DNA of 46,468 nt from Nymphaea colorata (GCF_008831285.2 NW_022205166.1:1-46468); one strand, 5' to 3'; numbered from the stretch's first letter, positions 1 through 11,141 are shown. Numbers and translations: made by a program. Notes: generated from the sequence alone by a model not told the origin.

Positions 1-81
1 CCAACCCCAACCCCAACCCCAACCCCAACCCCAACCCCAACCCCAACCCCAACCCCAACCCCAACCCCAACCCCAACCCCA
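1..81. repeat. Left telomere, CCCCAA repeats
   Basis: Uninterrupted CCCCAA repeats run from the first base to about position 81, the C-rich strand expected at the 5' end of a chromosome. C4A2 is the oligohymenophorean (Tetrahymena-type) telomere unit and differs from the C4A4 unit of spirotrichs. An open reading frame begins directly at the junction. Confidence 0.97.
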
Positions 82-1765
82 GTATTTGCTATTAAAATAT
101 CATCAATCCATTCATGCACCCTATACAAGGCTTGCCTTCCTATCTATCAGGATGGATGTGGTGGGTTTGCCTATCTAATAATAAAATTATTTGATGGAGA
201 AGTATAGGTTGTTCGACCGTATCATCAAGACAAGTGGTTCTCCTTCTTCAAGGCGGAAAATACCGAATCACGAGAGGCAGTCACCGTGAAGAAATTGCAC
301 AAGGAGGCCACATGGGAGGAAGTACTCAAGAACAAGAACATCTCATTAATGAACAACTGCAAAGCCAAGGAAATGCCAGCATCCGATAGATCGTAAAAGA
401 CGAAACCAGCTTCTACTGCATCTTCGACAACCTAGACCTCAACCTCTAAACTGTCATCCGAGGGGAACTCCAGAAGGAGGACATCTTCAAGATCAGCCGA
501 ACCCTCATCCAGATGGTCATCCACCTCACAGACGCCAAATTCTCCCTCGTGAGCTCAGGCCAAGCTCCCTCTTCGTCTCCAGCAACTTTTTGAACGTCAA
601 AGTGGCACATATAGAGGCCTTCGCCAGCCGTGACCTAGCAAGCTGGACCTTGTGTAACTGCAGGATCTGCGATACTCCTCGCCATAGTCTGTCCTCACCA
701 GCAAGGATATCGATGAGCGCTCTCTGGTGTTTGCAGCAGGCCTTCTAATCAGCTAGCTTATTCTGGTCGTCCGCTGTTGGCTGCTAATACCAAGATGAAC
801 TATATCTATGAGCTCTGCAAGCTCTTCCCTGAAGAGAGCATCGAAAATAATGAGCAGGGTGAACCTCAGTCAAGGCTGAAACCCGGTAACGAAGAGTAGC
901 GATTTGAAGCCATCATTGGCCAGTATAACTTTAGTAACTAGTTCATCGCTCTCCTGAGATAGATGCTCAAAATTGATAGGAGTGAACGCATAAAATTAGA
1001 AGAGCTTTTAGAAGCATTCGACCTAATCGTGGCCAACGAAGAGAATTTCATCAAGGAAAATCAACATAACAATGTCTAAGCAGATCTTACCATCAAACCT
1101 AATGCTTCCCAAGCACCCATCAATAACTAAATTTTGGAGATAGAATAGAGTTTGACTTCGATAAAAAGCCCACCCTATCAGCTGCACCAGTCATTAAGAC
1201 ACATTCTTCTGTTCTACCCCCAGAGAAGAACGTAGATGATGATGCAGCCCAGCCAATCATCATAAAAAAATCATCAAAGCCTGTTGAGGGCCACTCCATG
1301 CCAGTTCCATTAGGAAAAGACCTTACAAAAGGTTCTCGCACTACCAAACAGCAAACAATTAGCACTGTAAGCGGCCTCAGCTTACCAACTATGCTATAAA
1401 TGAAGGAGGAAATTTGGGAGTTAAGTTGGGATTCCAACCCACCCTTTTTTCTGAGAATTAAAATGATTTTTGATAAATCTGATAACTTATGCAGCATTTT
1501 CTTTGATTGCTCTATCTCTTAATCCAAAATAATGAGCCTCTCATCCGGACAGATAATATAATAGGCCTAAATTTTTATTCTGAGACAGCCCATAAATAAG
1601 GGGAATCGTTTCTTTGCTATCAAAAGGATAGTTGGAAAAGACTATCATCATATATAGCGTTTTTACGCCTTTGACTTTGGTTTTGACTCACTGAAACCTT
1701 ATGGAAAATCACATTCAGATGGTTCCACAGACGGTCGTTAATCAATAAAATTATAAAATAAATGA
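82..1765 (+). CDS. Divergent protein kinase-like protein abutting the telomere, start not visible
   Basis: With TAA/TAG read as sense, coding potential runs from the telomere junction to TGA at 1763-1765, with frame changes near 600, 750 and 1140. The middle looks like a protein kinase: a possible N-lobe lysine (AVTVKKL), a degenerate catalytic loop (LRPSSLFVSSNF where HRDxKPxN is expected), HIE in place of DFG, and a convincing C-lobe end (LLREMLKIDRSERIKLEELL, near 950-1010). The loss of HRD and DFG suggests a pseudokinase. A roughly 200-residue tail after 1140 is unlike anything I recognise. No ATG lies in the first frame before about 349, so the true start is internal, on a spliced exon, or lost. 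Kinase assignment is inference from weak motifs. Confidence 0.5.
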
Positions 1766-2185
1766 AGTTATCTTGTTGTGTCGTTGCCTATCGTTCTTGC
1801 GAGAGTTAAGTAACGGAAAAAATATCAAACCCTGATAGACGAAAGGGGGGTTATTTTGCATTTAGTGATATAAAAAAAATGGGCATGCCGGCTGACCTAT
1901 CTTTATCGTATTGAAAGTTCAAAACGGATGGAACAAGCTAGAAAAATGCATGTTTATACTTTTTCAATAAACCATAGTTCGAATATTAAATTGATTATTC
2001 GAACAAAGTAGTTTAATAATATATTGCCATCCAAGATTATCTCAAAATTAATAACAACCTCGATTATGGTTCTCCCTCTTGGCAAACAGTATAATCTCAT
2101 TACGAACAACAACTTAAATGCAAATTGGTACGTTTTCCCTTCAAGGATTATAACAATCTATAATATTAATTAATTTTGAAAGAAT
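1766..2185. other. Intergenic region, AT-rich
   Basis: No convincing frame on either strand. The only structure I see is a short inverted repeat at 1978-2003 (TTCGAATA facing TATTCGAA). Confidence 0.5.
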
Positions 2186-2464
2186 ATGAATCAAATTGCC
2201 ACCAGAAGCTTTGCCAGGAAACATCAACTTTCGGAAGAATAAAAGACCTCCCCTGTCCTCTTTTCCTACTCCAAAAATGCCAAAAAGCTTGAACTAAAAA
2301 AACTTAGCAACAATCAATCTATTCAAGCAGAAGGAGAAAAAATAGAAACAGAAGCTTAGTAAACATTTCCAAGGCTAGTCAACATCTTTCTAGAGGCTCT
2401 AGAATGTGTTGACCTCAAAGATTTCGAAGAATGTGAGACCTAAACTTAGTTTTATGAGTTTTGA
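2186..2464 (+). CDS. Small hypothetical protein, 92 aa
   Basis: An ATG at 2186 opens a frame of 92 codons ending in TGA at 2462-2464, with five TAA/TAG codons read as Glu. The N-terminal half is basic and Lys/Leu-rich; the C-terminal third is strongly acidic (LEALECVDLKDFEECETE). No membrane segment or signal peptide. It converges on the minus-strand gene that ends at 2516. I do not recognise the family; the charge asymmetry and dense use of reassigned codons favour a real gene. Confidence 0.45.
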
Positions 2465-2515
2465 TCCCCACAAGAGGATTTAAAAATAGAATGAATATTT
2501 GATTTTTTACTTACA

Positions 2516-3072
2516 TCATTTTATGATTAATCCTTTCATCCACTTATCACTATCAAAATCCCATCCTCTCATCTCTAAATCCTTGCCCATTTTACTTTAA
2601 GATTATCTTCATCAGGCGGGTTCCAGCCCTATCAAAATAGCCCTTGTTTATGGTCGATCATCATGTGGGGTAACTCATGAAGGCCTTTAAAATTTCTAAT
2701 CGTAAGCGTATCCTCAAAATTCAAAGCGTAAGGTGAGTTGAATGTAATAGGCTTCACCACTAAGATTCAAAAATTATGATTCAAGCCGATCAAGCATCTA
2801 TCGAATCTTAGTTTGAAGACACTGGGTTGCTTATACGATCAAAATCTAAGCCATTTGAGTCATTTGCTTTTCTCATGCTTATAAGACATTTGATCAAAGA
2901 TGGAGGCAAGTTTCATCAAACAAGTGCCTTCAATTGTCTAATTAAGAAGGATAGTATACTTTTAGCACTGTTTCAAAGGTATTAAGTAATCCCACTTGGT
3001 GGGTTTATGACATCTCAGATTATAAATAAAAAGAGAAAAATAAAAACAGAAGGCCTCTAAGACCTATGCCAT
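2516..3072 (-). CDS. Hypothetical protein with frame breaks
   Basis: On the minus strand a frame opens at ATG 3072 and runs through several segments to TGA at 2518-2516. The segments are joined by at least two frame changes, the first (near 2875) explained by one missing A in an A run. Total length would be about 185 residues. Readable parts include ATQCLQTKIREMLDRLES and a C-terminus rich in Trp (RGWDFDSDKWMKGL). No recognised domain. The steady open frames and use of TAA/TAG as Glu support coding, but boundaries are uncertain. Confidence 0.4.
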
Positions 3073-3667
3073 ACAAATGCTTACAGCTTCGCTATATTTA
3101 GCTGGCTTGATGATATCAGCTTGTTTAATCCACAAAAACATATATTTTTTTCTAATTTTAAAGTCAATACCTATAAATTGAATTGAGAAGCTATCGTAAA
3201 CACTAATAATTTTCAAATTGAGCATACCTATTCATCACTAAACCAGCGAAATGAAACCAGGCTAATTATTTTTGAGTTAGATTAAGCAGTTTCGAATGTT
3301 ATTGCTCTGGCCTCTCATTATGTTATTAGCTTAATCTGAATGGATCATAAAGATTTTTGATCATTAAAACATTGCCATGACAAAATCTCACAAAAAAGCT
3401 TTAGAAAAGCTTTTTCTGCTCTTTACTAATAGTAAAAGATTAAAGTATAACAAATTTAAACATTAAAAATGAAGGCTTTCTTCCCTACCAATCAAACCAA
3501 TATTGTGTCGTAACCTAATGCTAACTGTGCCTATTCTTATATATTAAGGCTTCATAATATTTGAAATTAGGGTGAGCATATGAAATAAAGGATTCATTTA
3601 ATTTTTCAAAATGTTCACAGCATGTGATGCTCTAATTTAAAATGAGAATTTATATTGTTTATTATTG
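3073..3667. other. Intergenic region with a perfect hairpin
   Basis: Mostly AT-rich and non-coding. A 10-bp perfect inverted repeat with a 3-base loop lies at 3393-3415 (AAAAAGCTTT, loop, AAAGCTTTTT). A short plus-strand frame starts at the ATG near 3470 (about 31 codons to TGA), too short to call. Confidence 0.4.
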
Positions 3668-4301
3668 ATGCTAAATTTCCGGCCTCAGCCTGCAAATCCA
3701 GTCGTTCAGCCTCAAGTAGACCCTCTAACTCAATACTCCCTCGCTAGGTTTTATCAATGCGTCGACGCAGCCAACCAGCTGCAGTGCCAGCCTGAAGTGC
3801 AGAACCTAATCATCATCCTTCGAAACCTGCAGGAGGAGTCTCTGGCTCTATTAACAAGGCAACCTCTCAAGAAGTGACTCGTCGAGAAACCAGCACCCAC
3901 TCCGACCCTGCATTTCTCAAAAGATTCTCGCACAGTTCCGCTCTATCAAGGATCGCAACCACGAATTGTTGATAAAGGTGCTGAATCTTCGAGAGAAAAT
4001 GGTTCATCAGATGTATATGTACAAGGTACGCTCACCTAACACTGAAAGCTAGCTTGATCAACTCAGCGAGAAGATCCGTCACCTTAAAATACACGTGAAC
4101 AACAAATACACCCAATTAAAATTCCTCAAAATGTCTCGTAATGGAAAGCGCACTCCGAAAAAAACTGAGTGTATTTATTCTCCGCTCACCAAACCATTGG
4201 AGGACCTTAAGAAGGGCTCTGAACTAATCGAAAAGGAGTCAATTAGACTGAGAGAAGAACTCAATTTAGTCGTTAGACACTTACACGGAGAGCAAATTTG
4301 A
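3668..4301 (+). CDS. Helical protein, possibly nucleoporin Nup54-like
   Basis: ATG at 3668; the frame changes near 3870 and then stays open to TGA at 4299-4301, giving about 210 residues. The first part is Gln/Pro-rich (QPANPVVQPQVDPLTQY) followed by alpha-helical sequence. The second part contains RNHELLIKVLNLREKM, then ESELDQLSEKIRHLK, a spacing that resembles the Nup54 helical core (ELxxRVLxL, then EExLRxxLExL). That match is from memory and weak; the nuclear-pore role is an inference. No FG repeats are seen in this short product. It lies 151 bases upstream of the Yip1-family gene on the same strand. Confidence 0.45.
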
Positions 4302-4452
4302 ATGATATCCACGATTATTTATCTACAATATACAAAGACATCGAATTGTTGAAATGAATTTTTCAATAAGCAACCATAATCCCTAACAGTTATGAATTAA
4401 TTAAGCTCAATCCTTATGAAATAACTATAAAGTTTAGATTTTTATTTCAAAG

Positions 4453-5364
4453 ATGAGTCTGTTCTACGGCAAAAAAGATTAGAATGACCCTATCCAGATC
4501 TTGATCATCGTGAATAGAGCCAAAGAGTAAATCGCGATCATTTAGAAAGCGTTGACAATACTTTCAAGCCCAAACATCAACCCAGTTCCAGAGATTCTGT
4601 CTTATTATCAAAGGAAAAATAGCCAGAAAAAGAGAAAGGATGGTGTGAAAGATGCTGCTCGTGCTTTTCCTTGGAATATTACAAGGATTATTTCAAAGTT
4701 ACCAACAAAGATGTCATAAAGCGGACCACTTGCAATCTCAAGTTTTGGTCAGGAGGCTTCTTTAACCCACCAGAGCAGGACTACGATTTGTAAAACAATA
4801 ATATATAGGTACGGACCTTTCTGGCTTTACACTACGATGATTTTTATTGTCGGAGCAGTTCATAACGTCTTACTTTATGAAAACAACTCTAAGAACTTCG
4901 AATACAACTTTGGAGTTATTGGCGTTGCATTGACTGTCTTCTACTTAATGGGCTTAGGGTTATCAGCGCTTGTTGGCTTGCTCTTTGGCTGTCTTGGCCT
5001 AAACTCTAAAACTTTTCAAATAGTCTGTTTATATGGGTACTCAATGACCACATATATCATTTGTGTACTGCTTTGCTCCGTAAATTTGACTCTCATGACT
5101 TGGCTTTTCTTACTATATGCAGGAGGATCAAAGGTGGCCTTCATTCTAAAGAACGTCTTTGAGAGTCTGGAAGTTCCTGCCAGCAAAAAGTTCTCGGTGA
5201 CTTTGATTGTTGTTATTGAAGCAGCAATACAATTCTTAGTCATCAAATTCGCCTTCATTAAAACATCAAGTGCTGGCACAGTTGGAGCTGCGTTCAGTCA
5301 CATGGAAGCACACGAGGCAATGAATAATGCATACCTGCATTTGAGATACTTTCCGACCCTTTGA
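4453..5364 (+). CDS. Yip1-domain family membrane protein (YIPF1/2-like)
   Basis: Yip1-domain proteins sit in Golgi and ER-Golgi membranes and bind Rab GTPases in vesicle traffic. ATG at 4453, TGA at 5362-5364, about 297 residues. The cytosolic half ends in the family signatures CCSCFSLEYYKDYF and DYDLYGPFWLYTT, the second formed only when the 19-nt intron at 4790-4808 is removed. Five hydrophobic segments follow from about 4840 to 5290, as in the family. One A is missing in the run at 4648-4650, upstream of the Cys motif. The Gly/Leu-rich third segment (MGLGLSALVGLLFG) is typical. Strong family call; which paralogue is not resolvable. Confidence 0.85.
4790..4808 (+). other. 19-nt intron in Yip1-family gene
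   Basis: The 19 bases begin GTAAAA and end ATAG. Removing them joins GATTT to GTACGGA and restores the conserved DLYGPFW motif and the frame. Confidence 0.85.
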
Positions 5365-5565
5365 TGTCTTTTTGTATCATCAATACCCGCATATTAATAG
5401 CATATTCGCGTAATTTGCTGACATATTTGACATATTCATACAGAGATTCAATTTAAAAGTATGTTTAAATCGAATTTTAAAATTTTAATTCCGCCTATTG
5501 AATTAATCAGAATACATGTTTTATACCATATAAGATATGCCTTTAGATTATAGTTAAATCTAACA

Positions 5566-7310
5566 ATGCCAGCAAAAGCAAAAGCTAAACAAGCAAAGGT
5601 TGAAGCCAAAAAAGCAGACACAGTCTCAAAGAGCAAAGATGAGAAGAAGAAAGACCCACCTAAAGGAAAGTCGGCGCCAAAAGCCCCCTCACCTAAAAAG
5701 GCGCCCACTCCGAAGAAGGCCCCTAGTCCTAAAAAAGTTGATCCTCCTGCTAAAGATCCACCAAAACGCAAAGGCCCCGCAGTTAGCACTGACGACAAGA
5801 AGGAAGACAAGAAAGATGCGGCCAGCGGTGTGAAGAAAACCAAGTCCGAAGAACAGATTGTGAAGGTGATTACAAAGGGAGGAGCAGCAGTCGATGCCCT
5901 TGTTCCTAATAAGGATGCCTACAGAGTTTTCCAGAATGGTGGTAAGATTTACAGTGCCACTCTCAATCAATCAAACCTCGACCACAATAACAATAAGTTC
6001 TATATCATCCAAATCCTCCAGCACGAAGCAACAGGCAATATCTTCTTCTGGAGTCGCTGGGGAAGAGTGGGTGTCCCTGGTCAAAATGCTCTTAAGGGGC
6101 CTTTTGGAAAAGATATTGCTATCAATGAATACAACAGCAAATATCATGATAAAGCTGTCAAGGGGGACTACAGAGAAATCGAGATCAAATACGATGATGA
6201 ATAGGAAAAGAAAGAGGAGCCAAAGAAAGGTAACAGCAAAGAAAAGAAAGAAGTTTCCAGCAAAATTGATAGCGGGCTTCAAAAATTAATCAGCTTAATC
6301 TTCGATGTGAACATCATGAACAACACAATGAAAGAGATAGGTTACGATGCCAAGAGAATGCCACTTGGAAAATTGGGAGACTCTACTATTAAAGAGGCAT
6401 ATGGTGTCTTGAACAAACTATCAGAAGCAGTCAAGAAGAAAAACAAAGACGAGCTTACCAAGCTTTCGAGTGAGTTTTACACTCTTATTCCTCATGACTT
6501 TGGTTTCCAAAAGATGGCCAATTTCATCCTCGATAATGATTAGAAAGTGAAGGAAAAGCTTAAGATGCTTGAAACTATTTCTGATTTGAAGATAACTTCA
6601 AAGCTTCTTGACCAAAAAACTGACGACAATGAGTCTGTCCTTGATCAAAATTATAAAAAATTGGGCTGCAACATCAAGACTATTGATCCAAAGGCACCAG
6701 AATTCAAATTGCTAGAAGAATATTTCGACAATACCAAAGGAGGATATTCAAAAGTCAAAATTGGTGAGATTTATTAAGTAGTCAGGCCAACTTAGCAGAC
6801 GGCTTTTGATAAAAAGATCGGAAACAATATGCTACTTTGGCATGGCTCAAGAGTCTCTAACTTTGTTGGTATTCTGTCTCAAGGCTTGAGAATTGCTCCT
6901 CCTGAGGCTCCAGTATCAGGATATCTCTTGGAAAGGTATCTACTTGGCAGACATGGCTGAAAAGAGTATCAACTATTGTAGGTCATATGGCCAAGACTCA
7001 GCCTTAATCCTTCTAATTTAGGTAATATTTGCTTTATTTAGGGTGCAATCGGAGATCCGAATATTCTTCTTCAGAGCAACTACCACGCAAAGGAAGAGAT
7101 GGAGAAAAACAAAAAGCACTCCACCAAGTGTCATGGTGCCAAGGCTCCTCCTCCGACCTCCTACGTAAAGCACAAGGATGTGATCGTCCCAAGGGTGTTC
7201 CAGTACCAACCAACTCTGGCTCATGGATGGGTCACAATGAATACATTGTGTACAACATGAGTCAAGCCAGGATTCGCTACGTGCTGAGGATGAATATGAA
7301 CGGAAGCTGA
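5566..7310 (+). CDS. Poly(ADP-ribose) polymerase, WGR plus catalytic domain (PARP1/2 type)
   Basis: PARP attaches ADP-ribose chains to proteins at DNA breaks in the nucleus. ATG 5566, TGA 7308-7310. Order: a basic Lys/Pro/Ala-rich N-terminus (residues 1-105, with repeated PSPKKAP units), a WGR domain ([11 protein letters not shown] near residue 165), the helical regulatory domain ([22 protein letters not shown]), and the ADP-ribosyl transferase fold with LLWHGSR and HNEYIVYN supplying the His and Glu of the H-Y-E triad. The Tyr segment (GKGIYLADM, near 6925) is split by two one-base losses, and another A is lost at 7191. A 20-nt intron lies at 7022-7041. TAG at 7019 falls on the conserved Glu of LILLxEVALG. 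No zinc fingers or BRCT, so closer to PARP2. Confidence 0.93.
7022..7041 (+). other. 20-nt intron in PARP gene
   Basis: It begins GTAATATTTG and ends TTTATTTAG. Its removal restores frame between the helix ending in LILLIE and the following GAIGDPN. Confidence 0.8.
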
Positions 7311-7401
7311 TTCGATCCCATTTATAATAATCATTATTCTTAATCAAATCAATCGTTACGCCCTTTTAAAACTCCTTCAATAGTGTTAAGTGAGCCATTT
7401 T

Positions 7402-8673
7402 TCAATCGAAGCCAATATTAGAGCTGCTTATCGTATATTTTTGAGCTTTTGCTTCTTTTTATATGGCCCTCAAGCAGCTTAGTCCATTTTCGATGGTTTC
7501 TTCATATTCTTTTGAACTTGTTCCTAATTGAAGAATCAATTTATAAACTGATGCCTTTTGAAGATAAGCAAACCTGCAAGGCTTCTCTTCACTTTAAATC
7601 ACTTCACTGATGAACCCAAGCTCTCGGTTCAAAATGGATTTAAATGTCTCATCTACCATTTATAGCTGACGGTATTTCCCAAGAAAAGCTTAGAAGTTGA
7701 TTATGTCTTGATCCTTTCATATGCTTATAAGTTTGACCTGATATTTAATCCAGGATTTGATGTAGTGATTTCCCATGTATCAGTGTTTGACTTTCCTGAC
7801 TTTCCTTTGAGCGCCTGGAATTCTCCTTCAATGAATTTTTAGAAGTTTTGAACTTTCATATTGAAATGAAGAATAATCTTATCTTCAGACACTTATTGAT
7901 GAGCTACAAATGCAGGTATAAGCTGACTCAACAGCCAATTATAGTATAGCCAAGGTGCTTACTCGTTGGGATTAAGGAATATAGCCGTCTTAACGCTTTC
8001 AAACTCTTCCTCTAAGAGGCTCTTTGGCATTCCGTAAGTGATGATTTCTTTTTGATTTATTCAGATTGTTCAGTAGCTAAAACATTTCATACTTTTCATG
8101 GAGAAATTTGGTTCTAAAGTGATATGGGGAGAAATTGAATGGGTTTGACTTAATTTTCTCATGGGTAAAGGTGAGGTCTTCATCGATATTGGATTGGATA
8201 GAATTAAGCCAATTACGATAGTTCCATACATGAAATTTTTCTCATCTTTAATGAGCAATACTTTGATTAACTCCATTTCTGCCTTGATAACTTTTGGATT
8301 GATGGCAAATAGTGATTTCACAAGCCACTGCCTATAGCTCCATATTGTGTAAGATTTCGGATCGGACTGGATGAGTTTGGTCGTGAGCTTTATCTAGCCG
8401 CCCAACAGTTGCCCTACTTCTTCAGCAGGCTTTTTTTCAGTTGATTTAATAATAAGCTCTCGACGGAAGTTAAATACGGTGGGGATATCGGTACAGAGCT
8501 GCATCAAAAGAGCAATGAATTCAAGTATTTGGGAACCTGAGCATCATTGACATCCTTCCTTGAAATGGAAAAGAACTCTGATAGCTTGGTATTGATTTTT
8601 AGGGAAAGCTCAGTCTCTTCCTTGATCTATTGCTCTGTTTTTTGTTCTTACTCTTCTTGTGACCGTGAATCAT
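7402..8673 (-). CDS. RABGGTA: Rab geranylgeranyltransferase alpha subunit
   Basis: The alpha subunit pairs with a beta subunit to add geranylgeranyl groups to Rab GTPases in the cytosol. It starts MIHGHKKSK (compare the MHGR start of the human protein) and ends at TGA 7404-7402, about 420 residues. Prenyltransferase alpha repeats are clear: TVFNFRRELI, SYTIWSYRQWLV, NFHVWNYRNWLNSI, NFSPYHFRTKFL and APWLYYNWLLSQL, each with the W-x-Y-R pattern. A leucine-rich repeat domain is absent, as in lower eukaryotes. One-base losses occur near 8233 (A run) and 8070 (A run) and elsewhere. It is transcribed in the same direction as ODAD3, 63 bases downstream of it. Confidence 0.9.
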
Positions 8674-8736
8674 GTAATTCTGATCTTTCAATTATAACTA
8701 AGTTGATATGCTGATAACAAGAAAATCAAATCAAAA

Positions 8737-10216
8737 TCATTTCATCATCCTCAATCCAGCAGTCCTCCTAGTTATTTAACTATAAATTGAGTTTTTATTC
8801 AAATCCCTTCTTGCGGCCATTAATGCCTGGATAGCACTAAGAGTCATTTTGTAGCCTATTTTCATATAATTTGGGTCACTTTTGATAATATCGTATATCT
8901 TTGCCAGCTTTCCTTATAGCATCTTCAAATCGTCTTCAAGACTTCCCCCATGATTGCTACTTTATTATCTATAGAATGCTGAAATCTCCTTCAAATGGTT
9001 TATACCTGCAGTGACGCTAATCATCGAAGACGATAGCTTCTCATATTTATGCTGGTCTTTTGGAGCTAATGGTTTAGTTATGTGAGCTAGCCTTCAATTT
9101 GATTCATCCTGCGCCTCTTATGATTCTAATTTTCTTTTATGAACTTAGTTTCATTAAATTTTGCTCGAAGTTGCTATTTTAAATTTTTTAAATCTTCAAT
9201 TTTTTTAGAATAGGTTGACTGTAGCTCTTAAAGAGTACCAGCAGTAAGGCCTTGAGTCTTAAATTTTTGTATTATTTCATTAGCGTCACTCACTCCAGTA
9301 ACTTTTTTAAGTTTTCTTATCGCATCTTAATAGTCATTGAGTTATTGTCTTTGATAGTCTTCATCATACTTATAGCTTGGAGTAAATCTAACCGTTAAAT
9401 TGATGTTTACAGCACTTCTTTAACTTTTGATGCTGACTTATGGCTCGATGGAATATCCTATCATGATCTTTATTGATTTCCTCAAGTTTTGGCTAATGTA
9501 TTTAGCCCTCATTTCCTGGACATTTATTCTCCTTTGCTAAAACCTCTTTAGGTCTGCGTAGGCACCCTCTTTAGCATGAGCTGCATCATGAGATAGGAGT
9601 AAAAGTTCTTCAAAGCCTTGCTATTTTCCTTTGAGACAATTTTATATACTTATCAAATGGCAATCATATCCGATTCTCTCCTCTTTTAATCTATTAACGA
9701 CTTGTTCATATGTCTATTGCAAAGATTGTGCCTAATTATATTTTATCAAAACTTTATCCAACTTATTTTCTAGCACTCTTATGGTCTTTATGATTGGGTT
9801 TTCTTGAATAAAGTCAAGTTTATTTTCTTCTATACCCTTCAATCTATCTTGAAGGGTAAAAAGGAGTTTCTTTTTTTGATCGTTTCATGTCTTTCTTTGT
9901 CTAGTGTAATTCTGAGGTAGTTTTCATTGTTAGATGATAGGCATAATTTGGTTTTGAATCCTGTGGAGTTAAGTTCTTTTGACATAATGGTCCTTGCTTT
10001 TTTACTATTGATCAGCTAGTCGCGGATTGCTTTGAGTTTTTTATTCTCATTTTTTAGGCCTTCTATTTCGTCGTGGTATTTTTCCTTAATTTGGTCAGCC
10101 TGCCTCAAAAAATGACGTCTGTCTTCCTCCAAGATCTTATTTTTGTGGTTCTGGTGCTCCATCTCACTCTCGATTCCTACAGACCGACGAATCAAGGCCG
10201 AACTTGCCCTCTTCAT
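8737..10216 (-). CDS. ODAD3: Outer dynein arm docking complex protein ODAD3/CCDC151
   Basis: This coiled-coil protein helps anchor outer dynein arms to axonemal doublets. ATG at 10216 (MKRASSAL), TGA 8739-8737, about 490 residues. The family core is unmistakable: NPIIKTIRVLENKLDKV, NEAQ followed by TYEQVVNRLKEER, then KGKEQGFEELLLLSHDA and LKRFEQRR. In these motifs the Glu codons at 9734-9732, 9623-9621 (TAG) and 9644-9642 (TAA) are reassigned stops, which fixes the code. Frame breaks fall near 9845 and 9075. An alternative non-ATG upstream start exists at 10261, but the ATG is preferred. Very strong family call. Confidence 0.93.
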
Positions 10217-10405
10217 TTTGCTTCCAAATAGAAAACCGATTAAATTAAATAATTCAAGCAATTTAAAAATGCTATTTTATAATAGAAATTATAAGATTGA
10301 AATAATCAAATAGCATACATTTTGGCTGATTCCCATTTTTTAAAGTGATGGCCTTAAACCAATAAATTTATCAAATATTCTCGAAGTTATAATAAAAGAT
10401 AACGC

Positions 10406-11058
10406 ATGAATAAGATCCTTCTGCCGGAATACCCCGGCAACAATCTTCTGTTCCATGCAATCTCCCACGGCAATGCAATTGACGCTGTCAACCTCCTCTA
10501 GAGTATCCTTTGATCTATCTTAGACAAATAGGCTGAGGTAAACGCCCGTAACGTCAATGGATGCACACCTGTCCACATAGCAGTCATGATCCAAAACATC
10601 AATTTGGTCAAATTGCTAGTCAAATATGGAGCTGATGTTAACCTTAAAGTAAACTTTTTTCCATGCAGGAATACCACGACATTGGATAAAAAACGCCACT
10701 CCACTATAGTGTTGAGAAAAACAACTACGAAATAACTAACTTTTTATTGGATAATGGTGCCAACACAACGCTCGGAGATAAGAGAGGCCTGACAGCTCTC
10801 CACTATGCCGCCAGATACGGTTTTAAATAGATTGTCAAATTGCTTCTCACCTATGGCGCCGATATCAACCTCAGAGATGCAAATGGATTCAACGCTGCTC
10901 ATTGGGCCAAGATGAACGAATTTACTTAGATAGTTGATATGGTTGGTCCTCCAAGATCCATCAATCCTAATGACTACCAAGAATACAAAAATGCTATGAT
11001 CCAGATCCACCAGATCAATCTCAAGAAAAAGAAGAAGAAAGGAAAAAAGAAAAAGTGA
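10406..11058 (+). CDS. Ankyrin-repeat protein with two mini-introns
   Basis: ATG 10406, TGA 11056-11058, about 200 residues after splicing, with no frame errors. Four ankyrin repeats are readable: NNLLFHAISHGNAIDAVNLL, NGCTPVHIAVMIQNINLVKLL, EKTPLHYSVEKNNYEITNFLL and RGLTALHYAARYGFKEIVKLL, the last followed by ADINLRDANGFNAAHWA. The C-terminus is a run of lysines. Introns are at 10503-10523 (21 nt) and 10649-10668 (20 nt). Ankyrin repeats mediate protein binding; the partner cannot be told. It is divergent from ODAD3, separated by 189 bases. Confidence 0.9.
10503..10523 (+). other. 21-nt intron carrying an in-frame TGA
   Basis: It begins GTATCC and ends TCTTAG. Length is a multiple of three, so retention keeps frame, but the intron contains an in-frame TGA. 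Splicing gives LLENKEAEVNARNVNG, a normal ankyrin turn. Confidence 0.85.
10649..10668 (+). other. 20-nt intron in ankyrin gene
   Basis: It begins GTAAAC and ends TGCAG. Removal joins ADVNLK to EYHDIGEKTPLHYSV and restores the repeat. Confidence 0.88.
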
Positions 11059-11141
11059 TCCAGGAGGCGTAATTACATTTATATATCAGCTAATTAACAA
11101 AGTTTTTCATACCCCATTTAATTATAAAATTTATATTTTCA

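Noticed and set aside
5448-5970. Minus-strand Phe/Gly/Leu-rich frames near the PARP start
   Set aside because: They are the complement of the Lys/Pro/Ala-rich PARP N-terminus.
7022-7310. Separate small gene from a TTG at 7029
   Set aside because: This is PARP C-terminal coding sequence entered through an intron and a one-base loss.
10498-11010. Minus-strand frames opposite the ankyrin gene
   Set aside because: The plus strand has ankyrin repeats; the antisense frames have no recognisable content.
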